Below, in pieces: positions 1 to 5,052 of a DNA stretch of 6,246 nt. The DNA comes from Solirubrobacterales bacterium. GTDB lineage: Bacteria > Actinomycetota > Thermoleophilia > Solirubrobacterales > Solirubrobacteraceae. The first letter of the stretch is position 1, and each line of letters begins with the position of its first letter. The stretch is taken from contig JACCQW010000132.1 in assembly GCA_013813955.1 (NCBI GenBank), positions 1-6,246 of the forward strand. The letters are read 5' to 3'. Under the pieces are notes generated by a model, which was not told the DNA's origin, made no database searches, and saw only the letters and a program-made list of their open reading frames with translations. The position numbers were made by a program, and so were the translations under genes.

Positions 1-501
1 CGCCAGCAGCGCGTTGCGCTGTGCGAGGGCCTGCGCGTAGGCGCGGCGCGTGGCGGCCCGGCCCGGCCACGTCGCGGCGATCACCTGGTCGAGGTGCGAC
101 CGGCGCAAGGCCGGCGGCCCCTTGACCAGCTCGAGTCGGTCGGGCAGGAAGACCGAGACGAGCGGGCGGGCCTGGACGTCGACCATGCGCTGCACCGCGG
201 CCCCGTCGGCGCTCAGGTGCTTGGGCTCGCCGGGCTGGAAGCCCACCGCCAACCGGTGCTCGCGCCCGTCGGCGTCGAGCGCCGTGAGCTCCACACGCGC
301 GGCGGGGGCGCCAAAGCGCAGCACCTCGCGCTCGTTGGAGGTCCGGCACGAGCGCCCGGTGCAACCGAAGTACAGGGCCTCGAGCAGGTTCGTCTTACCC
401 GCCCCGTTGCGCCCGTGCACGACGGTCAGGCCGGGGCCCAGCCCCACCTCCGCGGCCGCATAGCTGCGGAAGTCGCGCAGGCGCAGCCGCGTGACGAGCA
501 C
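1..501 (-). CDS. recF: RecF, DNA replication/repair SMC-like ATPase (partial, N-terminal 167 residues)
   Basis: RecF is a cytoplasmic ABC/SMC-like ATPase that acts with RecO and RecR to load RecA at single-strand gaps. The visible 167 residues begin with the family's N-terminal pattern (VTRLRLRDFRSY). They contain a Walker A motif GRNGAGKT at residues 30-37 followed by NLLEALY, then the RecF-typical stretches TGRSCRTSNEREVLRFG (48-64) and FLPDRLELVKGPPALRR (118-134). The family is usually about 360-400 aa, so the signature and Walker B part lies beyond the left edge. The GTG start at 499-501 is the first start codon after the in-frame dnaN stop and lies 15 nt beyond it. No good Shine-Dalgarno is visible, so it is probably translated by coupling to dnaN. 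It is the third gene of a dnaA-dnaN-recF run. Identity is very secure; the exact start is less so. Confidence 0.96.
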   Translation of the reverse strand, partial: MLVTRLRLRDFRSYAAAEVGLGPGLTVVHGRNGAGKTNLLEALYFGCTGRSCRTSNEREVLRFGAPAARVELTALDADGREHRLAVGFQPGEPKHLSADGAAVQRMVDVQARPLVSVFLPDRLELVKGPPALRRSHLDQVIAATWPGRAATRRAYAQALAQRNALLA

Positions 502-516
502 CGGCGGTGCCCGCGC

Positions 517-1626
517 CTAGACGTTGAGCCTGATCGGCATGATCAGGTACACGAACCCGCTGCCGTCGGCGGCCTCGACCAGGCCGGGGCGCAGCGGGCT
601 GATGAGCTTGAGCACGAGGTCGCCGGCCTCCACGCTCTCCAGCCCGTCGCGCAGGAACTCCGGGTTGAAGCCGATCTCGAACGGTTCGCCGGCGAACGGC
701 ACCGGCAGCATCTCGCGTGCCTCGCCGACGTCCGGTGTCTGGGCGGAGACCGTCAGCTCGCCCTCGCTGAAGCGCAGGCGCAGCGGCGCGTTCTTCTGTG
801 CCATCAGGCTCATGCGCCGCACGACCTCGGTCAGCTCGCCGCCGGCCAGCGTCAGCTCGTGCTCATAGGTGTCGGGCAGCAGCTGGCGATAGTTCGGGAA
901 CTGACCGTCGATCAGCCGCGATGACAGCACGCTGCCGCCCACCTCGAAGACGATCTGGTTGGCGTGCACCGACACGGTCAGCTCGTCGGGCTCGACCTGC
1001 TGGGCCAGGCGCGCCAGCTCCTGCAGCGCGCGGGCCGGGACGTTGGCCTCGAAGCCGCCCTCCAGCGGCGAGTCCAGCACCGTCTCCTTGACGCTCAGCC
1101 GGTAGGAGTCCGTCGCGACCATCCGTAGCTCCGTGCCCGACGCCGACACCAGTATGCCGGTGAGGATCGGGCGCGTCTCGTCGCGCGAGGCCGAGCGGGC
1201 CACCTTGTTGATGGTCTCCACGAACGCTGCACCCGGGACCTTGACCACGGCGTCGCCGCCGGGCTCGGGGAACGGGGGGAAGTCCTCGGCGCGCAGCGTG
1301 CGGATGTGGAAGGTGGCCGAGCCCGACACCACCTCCACGTCCTGCTCGGCGGCGCGCAGCTCGAGCGTCGCCTCGCCGGCGGGCAGCGAACGCGCTACAT
1401 CGAGCATCAGGCGCGCGGGGAGGACGACGGTGCCGTCACGCTCGACGGTCGCCGTCAGCGGGACGCGCAGGCCGACCTCCATGTCTGTGGCGCGCAGCTC
1501 CGCGGCGCCGTCCTGCGCGATGAGCTGCACCCCGGACAGAGCCTGCACGGCGCTGCGGGTCGATGCGACACGGGAGACGGTGCCGAGCTGTGCGAGCAGG
1601 TCGGCACTCGCGATCGCAAGCTTCAC
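517..1626 (-). CDS. dnaN: DNA polymerase III beta subunit (sliding clamp)
   Basis: DnaN forms the ring-shaped homodimer that tethers DNA polymerase III to DNA and recruits other repair and replication factors. The 369-aa product has the normal length for three clamp domains. It begins MKLAIASADLLAQL, like the MKF start of typical clamps, and ends in the conserved MPIRL motif (YLIMPIRLNV), which contributes to the peptide-binding pocket. Conserved blocks such as the ATDSYRLS segment and the LIDGQFPNYRQLLP segment are present. I chose the GTG at 1624-1626 because GAGGTG (1633-1638, minus strand) sits 6 nt upstream and the N-terminus then matches the family. A GTG at 1633-1635 would add three residues (372 aa) but would use that Shine-Dalgarno as its own start codon. 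It lies downstream of dnaA with a 123-bp gap and is followed by recF after 15 nt. Product certain, start about 70% sure. Confidence 0.97.
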   Translation of the reverse strand: MKLAIASADLLAQLGTVSRVASTRSAVQALSGVQLIAQDGAAELRATDMEVGLRVPLTATVERDGTVVLPARLMLDVARSLPAGEATLELRAAEQDVEVVSGSATFHIRTLRAEDFPPFPEPGGDAVVKVPGAAFVETINKVARSASRDETRPILTGILVSASGTELRMVATDSYRLSVKETVLDSPLEGGFEANVPARALQELARLAQQVEPDELTVSVHANQIVFEVGGSVLSSRLIDGQFPNYRQLLPDTYEHELTLAGGELTEVVRRMSLMAQKNAPLRLRFSEGELTVSAQTPDVGEAREMLPVPFAGEPFEIGFNPEFLRDGLESVEAGDLVLKLISPLRPGLVEAADGSGFVYLIMPIRLNV

Positions 1627-1632
1627 GATGAG

Positions 1633-1638
1633 CACCTC
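1633..1638 (-). promoter_or_regulatory. dnaN ribosome binding site
   Basis: GAGGTG on the minus strand, 6 nt upstream of the GTG at 1626. This decides between two nearby GTG starts: the upstream GTG (1633-1635) is part of this motif. Confidence 0.6.
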
Positions 1639-1664
1639 GGATCTCTTCTAGGAGTCATAGGGGG

Positions 1665-1673
1665 TGTGGATGT
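1665..1673 (-). promoter_or_regulatory. Weak DnaA-box-like 9-mer in the dnaA-dnaN gap
   Basis: The minus strand reads ACATCCACA, 7 of 9 positions of the consensus TTATCCACA, with the conserved ATCCACA core intact. It is the only box-like site I found in the intergenic gaps of the window. It lies about 40 nt upstream of dnaN and overlaps one arm of the inverted repeat at 1668-1723. It could be an autoregulatory DnaA site or chance; a lone 7/9 match in high-GC DNA is weak evidence. Confidence 0.25.
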
Positions 1674-1723
1674 GTGCGTAAGCACGAGAAGGGCCGCAGG
1701 ATGCGGGCAGACGACGCACATCC
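1668..1723. repeat. Bulged inverted repeat in the dnaA-dnaN intergenic gap
   Basis: GGATGTG-TG-CGT (1668-1679) pairs with ACGCACATCC (1714-1723): 10 bp with a 2-nt bulge. The 34-nt loop itself holds a small stem CCGCA/TGCGG (1694-1698/1702-1706) with a 3-nt loop. In the dnaA-dnaN transcript this would be a branched leader structure upstream of dnaN. It has no T-tract, so it is not a standard terminator. Its function is unknown; it may affect mRNA processing or dnaN translation. Confidence 0.45.
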
Positions 1724-1732
1724 GGCCGCGGG

Positions 1733-1780
1733 CGGAGAGCCGCAGTGTGTCAACTGCGGCGGTCGTCATGCGGCTCTCCG
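1733..1780. repeat. Nested, competing inverted repeats around the dnaA stop codon
   Basis: A perfect 12-bp inverted repeat, CGGAGAGCCGCA (1733-1744) and TGCGGCTCTCCG (1769-1780), brackets a second perfect 8-bp repeat, GCCGCAGT (1739-1746) and ACTGCGGC (1753-1760), whose 6-nt loop contains the dnaA stop codon (1750-1752). The two stems share bases 1739-1744 and cannot form together. One arm of each lies in the last codons of dnaA. No T-run follows on the minus strand. It could be a Rho-independent-like or processing hairpin between dnaA and dnaN. The pairing is read directly; the function is inferred. Confidence 0.55.
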
Positions 1781-3114
1781 AGGCGCCTGGCGAGGTTGCG
1801 CACGATGGCGCCGGCCTCGGGGTCTGAGGCCATCCGCTCGCCGGTGCGGCGGCAGGCGTGGATGACCGTGGTGTGGTTGCGCCCGCCGAAGTGCCGGCCG
1901 ATGGCGGGCAGCGTCGCGCCGGTGTGCTCCCGGGCGAGGTACATGGCCACCTGACGCGCCCAGACCACGCGAGCCGTGCGCCGGCTGGAGAGAAGCTCCT
2001 CGGCGGTGACGCCGAACTCCTCGCACGCGAGCTGCAGCGCGGCCTCGATCGTGGGCTCGGCCACGGCGGGCCCCGCGTGGGGGTACAGGCCCGACAGGAC
2101 CTCGTCGGCGAGCGCGCCGTCGATCCGGCGGCCGGTCAGCGAATGGAAGGCCACGACGCGGATGAGCGCGCCCTCGAGCGCACGCGCGTTGACCGTGATG
2201 CGGCGGGCGATGGCGTGGAGGGCAGAGTCGTCGCCGAGCTCGATGCCGTCGTGATGGACGCGCTTGCGCAAGATCGTCATGCGCGTGGCCAGGTCGGGCG
2301 CCCCGATGTCGGCGACCAGGCCGGCCTCGAACCGCTCGCGCAAGCGGTCCTGCAGCGCGTCCATGTCGCCGGGCAGCCGATCGCAGGTGAGCACGAGCTG
2401 GCTGCCGGTGTCGTACAGGGCGTTGAAGGTGTGGAAGAACTCCTCCTCGGTCTTCACCTTGCTCTGCAGAAACTGCACGTCGTCGATGAGCAGGACGTCG
2501 TTGTGCCGGAAGCGGCCCTTGAAGTCCTCGATGCCGCCGCTCTGGATCGCCGCGACGAATTCGCTGGTGAAGCGCTCGACTGTGGTGTAGCGGACGGTGA
2601 GCCCCCCGCCGAAGAGGCGGACGTAGTTGCCGATGGAGTGCAGCAGGTGGGTCTTGCCGACACCCGGCGGGCCATAGAGAAAGAGCGGGTTGTACGCCTG
2701 GCCTGGGAGCTCAGCGACCGCGAGCGCCGCGGCGTGGGCGAAGCGGTTGGAGTCGCCGATGACGAACTGGTCGAAGGTCAGCTTCGGGTTGAACTGCTCG
2801 GGCACGGGCACGCCGCCGAGGCGCGCCGCTCCGCCGGCGGAGGGTTCCACGCAGGCGCCGGGGGCGACGACGTCGACGGTGGTCTCGGGGCCCAGGACGG
2901 CCGCCGCGCAAGTCTGGAGCACGCGTCCGAAGCGGTCGGCCACCCAGCTGCGGATCTGGTCGGGGGCGCTGACCAGGAGCGTGTCGTCGATGAGCCCGCG
3001 TGGGCGCAGGGGCTGCAGCCAGATCTCGAAGGTGGAGTCCGGGACGGCGCGCCGCAGCTCGCTCTGGATCAGCGTCCAGTCGTGGGCGAGCTGTGGGGGT
3101 ACGGCAGGCGGCAT
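1750..3114 (-). CDS. dnaA: Chromosomal replication initiator protein DnaA
   Basis: DnaA is the AAA+ ATPase that binds origin DnaA boxes, melts the origin and helps load the replicative helicase; it also regulates transcription. The product is 454 aa. Domain I spans about 10-85 (HDWTLIQSEL, then FEIWLQPL). The linker domain II is very short (about 86-105). The AAA+ core has Walker A GPPGVGKT (148-155), Walker B LLIDD (208-212), sensor 1 around VLTCDRLP (241-248), a box VII arginine-finger candidate R261 in RERFEAGL, and sensor 2 R311 in NARALEGAL. Domain IV (about 350-450) has the helix-turn-helix with R387 kept, but its signature reads GGRNHTTVIHA (410-420), with Asn413 where Asp is almost universal. 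ATG 3112-3114 is chosen for its strong GGAGGAGG site and a proper domain I; the open frame extends upstream to 3375 but that part is not protein-like. First gene of dnaA-dnaN-recF, divergent from rpmH. Confidence 0.98.
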   Translation of the reverse strand: MPPAVPPQLAHDWTLIQSELRRAVPDSTFEIWLQPLRPRGLIDDTLLVSAPDQIRSWVADRFGRVLQTCAAAVLGPETTVDVVAPGACVEPSAGGAARLGGVPVPEQFNPKLTFDQFVIGDSNRFAHAAALAVAELPGQAYNPLFLYGPPGVGKTHLLHSIGNYVRLFGGGLTVRYTTVERFTSEFVAAIQSGGIEDFKGRFRHNDVLLIDDVQFLQSKVKTEEEFFHTFNALYDTGSQLVLTCDRLPGDMDALQDRLRERFEAGLVADIGAPDLATRMTILRKRVHHDGIELGDDSALHAIARRITVNARALEGALIRVVAFHSLTGRRIDGALADEVLSGLYPHAGPAVAEPTIEAALQLACEEFGVTAEELLSSRRTARVVWARQVAMYLAREHTGATLPAIGRHFGGRNHTTVIHACRRTGERMASDPEAGAIVRNLARRLGEPHDDRRS

Positions 3115-3117
3115 CGA

Positions 3118-3125
3118 CCTCCTCC
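3118..3125 (-). promoter_or_regulatory. dnaA ribosome binding site
   Basis: GGAGGAGG on the minus strand, with its GGAGG core 6 nt from ATG 3114. It is the strongest Shine-Dalgarno in the window and fixes the dnaA start against longer upstream alternatives. Confidence 0.85.
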
Positions 3126-3148
3126 GGAGCACGGTGTTGCGGGACGAC

Positions 3149-3157
3149 GGGGGGGGG
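3149..3157. repeat. Nine-G homopolymer in the dnaA leader
   Basis: Nine consecutive G on the plus strand (C on the dnaA transcript), about 35-43 nt upstream of the dnaA start and downstream of the predicted dnaA promoter. It lies outside any coding sequence. Such tracts are prone to slippage in replication and also in sequencing. Confidence 0.8.
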
Positions 3158-3179
3158 CGCGAGGCCCCGGGCGGCGGCG

Positions 3180-3207
3180 AATATACCAGCGCCCCGGGGC
3201 GTGTCGG
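3180..3207 (-). promoter_or_regulatory. dnaA: Candidate dnaA promoter
   Basis: On the minus strand, TATATT (3180-3185) is a 5/6 match to the -10 consensus TATAAT and is the only AT-rich hexamer in this GC-rich gap. A -35-like CCGACA (3202-3207, 4/6 to TTGACA) lies 16 bp upstream. The start site would fall near 3172, giving a leader of about 58 nt that includes the G9/C9 tract and the Shine-Dalgarno. The spacer is almost wholly the palindrome at 3190-3201. Prediction only, by eye. Confidence 0.5.
3190..3201. repeat. Perfect 12-bp palindrome in the dnaA promoter spacer (candidate operator)
   Basis: CGCCCCGGGGCG is its own reverse complement and fills the spacer between the -35-like and -10-like hexamers of dnaA. 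A dimeric regulator bound here would block RNA polymerase. Palindromes of G and C are commoner by chance in this composition, so the operator role is only a suggestion. Confidence 0.4.
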
Positions 3208-3223
3208 GCGACCCCAGGCGACC
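3207..3223. repeat. Tandem GGCGACC direct repeats, 10-bp period
   Basis: GGCGACC occurs at 3207-3213 and again at 3217-3223, exactly one helical turn apart, just upstream of the candidate dnaA -35. A second palindrome, GCGAGCTCGC (3232-3241), follows 8 bp further on. The arrangement could place two protein molecules on the same DNA face; no known factor is recognised. Confidence 0.35.
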
Positions 3224-3288
3224 TTCGCGAGGCGAGCTCGCACAGCGCGGGAAAAACCTGGCGCGACCTCCCGGAGCCCCCCGTCCGC

Positions 3289-3294
3289 TAGGAT
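3289..3294 (+). promoter_or_regulatory. rpmH: Candidate -10 element for the rpmH operon
   Basis: TAGGAT fits the actinobacterial TAnnnT -10 pattern and would start transcription near 3301, leaving a short leader of about 27 nt before the rpmH ATG. No convincing -35 hexamer is seen 16-18 bp upstream, and the leader lacks a clear Shine-Dalgarno. Low to moderate confidence. Confidence 0.4.
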
Positions 3295-3327
3295 CCGCGC
3301 CGCGCCGCCGCCGGCGCCCCACCAGCC

Positions 3328-3462
3328 ATGAAGCGCACCTACCAGCCCAAGAAACGCAAGCGCGCACGCGCGCACGGCTTCCGCCGGCGGATGCAGACGA
3401 AGGCCGGCCGCCTGACGCTCAAGCGCCGCCGCGCCAAGGGCCGCAAGCGCCTCACCGTCTGA
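3328..3462 (+). CDS. rpmH: 50S ribosomal protein bL34
   Basis: bL34 is a small, very basic protein of the large ribosomal subunit that packs into 23S rRNA. The 44-aa product has the exact usual length and the family pattern throughout: [12 protein letters not shown] at the start, HGFRRRM at 16-22, and [16 protein letters not shown] at 25-40. About half of its residues are Lys or Arg. The ATG at 3328 is fixed by the family N-terminus; no Shine-Dalgarno is evident (the upstream bases are GCC-rich). It heads the plus-strand group and diverges from dnaA across a 213-bp gap. It is followed 56 bp later by rnpA, the common rpmH-rnpA pairing. It is normal in every respect. Confidence 0.98.
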   Translation: MKRTYQPKKRKRARAHGFRRRMQTKAGRLTLKRRRAKGRKRLTV

Positions 3463-3464
3463 GC

Positions 3465-3486
3465 AGGCCTCCCGGCCTCGGGGCCG
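3465..3486 (+). other. Overlapping short hairpins between rpmH and rnpA
   Basis: Right after the rpmH stop, AGGCC-TCCC-GGCCT (3465-3478) and CGGCC-TCGG-GGCCG (3473-3486) are two 5-bp stems with 4-nt loops that share bases and exclude each other. There is no T-tract. They may act in partial termination or in processing, which would set the high bL34 to RnpA ratio; this is inference. Confidence 0.35.
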
Positions 3487-3497
3487 ATCTGCGTCAT

Positions 3498-3518
3498 GCA
3501 GGGTCTAGGCTCCCCTGC
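3498..3518 (+). promoter_or_regulatory. rnpA: Hairpin and TAGGCT element abutting the rnpA start
   Basis: GCAGGG (3498-3503) and CCCTGC (3513-3518) form a 6-bp inverted repeat ending one base before the rnpA GTG. Its loop carries TAGGCT (3505-3510), which matches the TAnnnT -10 pattern at a distance (8 nt) that would start a transcript at or next to the GTG, giving a leaderless rnpA mRNA. No -35 is seen. Alternatively the hairpin is an RNA element that masks the start codon. Confidence 0.3.
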
Positions 3519-3905
3519 GTGGACGATCTTCGCCCCCGCCCGCCGTCGACGCGCCGGTTGCGCCGGGGCCGGCTCTCGCGCAGCGCGGAGTTCGAGCGCG
3601 TCTACCGTCAAGGTCGCTCGCACGGCAACCGCCACCTCGTCGTCCACGCCTTCCCCCGCGGTGCCGAGGACGCTCCGCGCCTCGGCGTATCGGTGTCGCG
3701 GAAGGTCGGGGGTGCCGTCGAGCGCAACCGCGTCAAGCGGCTCCTGCGCGAGGCGTTCGCGGTCGAGGGCGCGGCACTGGCCCCGGGGTACGACGTGGTG
3801 GTCGTCGCGCGCCCCGAGGCCCGCGAGCTGGCCGCACGCGCGGGACTCGAGGGGGTGCGCGAATCGCTGCGCGAGCTGCTCGACCAGGCGACGCGCGGAC
3901 GCTGA
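3519..3905 (+). CDS. rnpA: Ribonuclease P protein component
   Basis: RnpA is the basic protein subunit that binds the catalytic RNase P RNA (gene not in this window) and improves 5' processing of pre-tRNA. With the GTG at 3519 the product is 128 aa, in the usual range of about 110-130. The family core is clear: LSRSAEFERVYRQGR (19-33), RLGVSVSRKVGGAVERNRVKRLLREAF (54-80) containing the RNR motif (69-71), then the YDVVVVAR strand (91-98). The start is uncertain: no Shine-Dalgarno precedes GTG 3519, and a TTG at 3558 (giving MRRGRLSRS) is an alternative. It follows rpmH after 56 bp, and its stop codon overlaps the yidD start by one base (TGATG). The gene also lies in a longer open frame reaching back to 3000, which is a composition artefact. 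Confidence 0.95.
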   Translation: MDDLRPRPPSTRRLRRGRLSRSAEFERVYRQGRSHGNRHLVVHAFPRGAEDAPRLGVSVSRKVGGAVERNRVKRLLREAFAVEGAALAPGYDVVVVARPEARELAARAGLEGVRESLRELLDQATRGR

Positions 3906-4165
3906 TGCTCCCCCGGCGCATCGCGCTCGCGCCGATCGCGTTCTACCAGCGCGTCATCTCCCCCGCGCTGCCCCGCCGCTGCCGCTACGAGCCGACGTGC
4001 TCGCGGTACGGCGCCCAGGCGGTACAGGAGTTCGGCATACTTCGCGGGCTGCTGCTGGCGGGCTGGCGCGTGGTGCGGTGCAATCCGTTCAGCCACGGCG
4101 GGTACGACCCGATCGAAGCCCAGCGGCTCTTCTCGCCCCGCCGGCGCACCACCCGATCCCCATGA
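3905..4165 (+). CDS. yidD: Membrane protein insertion efficiency factor YidD
   Basis: YidD is a small inner-membrane-associated protein that helps YidC/Sec insert membrane proteins. The 86-aa product shows the complete family signature: an amphipathic N-terminal helix with PIAFYQRVISP (10-20), the cysteine-containing block CRYEPTCSRYGAQAV (26-40), GWRVVRCNPFSHGGYDPI (53-70), and conserved Cys26, Cys32 and Cys59. The tail after residue 75 is short, basic and unconserved (FSPRRRTTRSP). The start overlaps the rnpA stop by one base, and its stop overlaps the yidC start (ATGA, 4162-4165), so translation is probably coupled. Position directly before yidC is the classic arrangement. Confidence 0.97.
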   Translation: MLPRRIALAPIAFYQRVISPALPRRCRYEPTCSRYGAQAVQEFGILRGLLLAGWRVVRCNPFSHGGYDPIEAQRLFSPRRRTTRSP

Positions 4166-5052
4166 CCTCGCTCGCCCTCATCCAGCCGCTGCAGTTCATC
4201 GTGGACACGCTGCGCCCGGTGCTCGAGTTCTTCCACGACTCCGTGGGCCTGGGCTGGGGGATGTCGATCGTGATGCTCACCGTATGCGTGCGGGCGCTGC
4301 TTGTTCCGCTGACGGTCAAGCAGTTCAAGTCGATGCAGTCGATGGCGCGCGTGGCACCGGAGCTGAAGGCGCTGCAGAGCAAGTACAAGGGCGACAAGCA
4401 GCGCCAGCAGCAGGAGGTCATGAAGTTCTACCAGCAGAACAAGATCAACCCGTTCGCCTCCTGCCTGCCGCTGCTCCTGCAACTGCCGTTCTTCCTCGGG
4501 CTCTTCTACCTGCTGCAGGGCGACCTGCGCAACGAGATCTGCGGCCAGACCGCGAAGGAGTGCGGCAAGGTCGTGGGCGCGAACGGCTCCGAGAAGTTCC
4601 TGTTCATCCCCGACCTCACCGCGGCGGCCACGGGCGGGGTCCTCGCGGCGCTCATCGTCCTGTACATCGGCAGCCAGCTGATCTCCAGTGTGCTGATGAC
4701 GGTCACCGCCGACAAGAACCAGCGCCGGTTGATGATCGCGCTGCCGTTCGTCTTCACCGTGTTCATCATCAGCTTCCCGGCCGGCCTGATCGTGTACTGG
4801 ATCACGACGAACCTGTGGACTGTGGGCCAGCAGTACATCGTGCGCAAGACGATCGGTCCGATCGTTCCCCTGAAGACCGGCGACGACGGCGCGGCCGCGG
4901 ACAGCGGCGGGTTGCTGGCGACCCTCACCGGCTCCAAGAACGGCAAGGCGGACGAGGAGAAGGTGCCCGCCGGCGTGGGCGCGCGGACGCCGAGCGGCCC
5001 ACCGCCCCGTTCGCCGCGCAAGAAGAAGAAGCGCTCGGGTCGCCGGCGATGA
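4162..5052 (+). CDS. yidC: YidC/Oxa1 family membrane protein insertase
   Basis: YidC inserts and folds membrane proteins, alone or with SecYEG. The 296-aa product has the five-helix core of Gram-positive-type YidC without the large periplasmic domain of the E. coli protein. Predicted membrane segments are about 32-53, 97-119, 150-174, 190-206 and 207-228. Arg44 in the first helix matches the conserved groove arginine of the family. The cytoplasmic C1 hairpin (55-96, VAPELKALQSKYKGDKQ then FYQQNKINPF) and the signature FPAGLIVYWITTNLWT (205-220) are intact. I see no lipobox. The outside loop after the second helix carries two cysteines (127 and 134). The tail from 232 is low in complexity and ends in a basic cluster (KKKKRSGRRR, 287-296), fitting ribosome binding. 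The ATG at 4162 overlaps the yidD stop by 4 nt, and the stop overlaps jag by 4 nt. Confidence 0.97.
   Translation: MTSLALIQPLQFIVDTLRPVLEFFHDSVGLGWGMSIVMLTVCVRALLVPLTVKQFKSMQSMARVAPELKALQSKYKGDKQRQQQEVMKFYQQNKINPFASCLPLLLQLPFFLGLFYLLQGDLRNEICGQTAKECGKVVGANGSEKFLFIPDLTAAATGGVLAALIVLYIGSQLISSVLMTVTADKNQRRLMIALPFVFTVFIISFPAGLIVYWITTNLWTVGQQYIVRKTIGPIVPLKTGDDGAAADSGGLLATLTGSKNGKADEEKVPAGVGARTPSGPPPRSPRKKKKRSGRRR

Noticed and set aside
94..924. Plus-strand open frame opposite recF and dnaN
   Set aside because: Shadow of two conserved minus-strand genes, with no domain of its own.
1858..3291. A 477-codon open frame on the plus strand opposite dnaA
   Set aside because: It is antisense to a complete, well-conserved DnaA and its translation has no recognisable domain; long antisense frames are expected at this GC content.
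3115..3375. N-terminal extension of dnaA by up to 87 residues
   Set aside because: It would run across the promoter region and part of rpmH and reads as low-complexity sequence, while ATG 3114 has the best Shine-Dalgarno in the window.
3636..3650. DnaA-box-like TCGTCCACG inside rnpA, with a similar one near 5853 and GTGGACT-type matches in yidC
   Set aside because: Isolated 7/9 matches inside coding sequence with high GC; no clustering.
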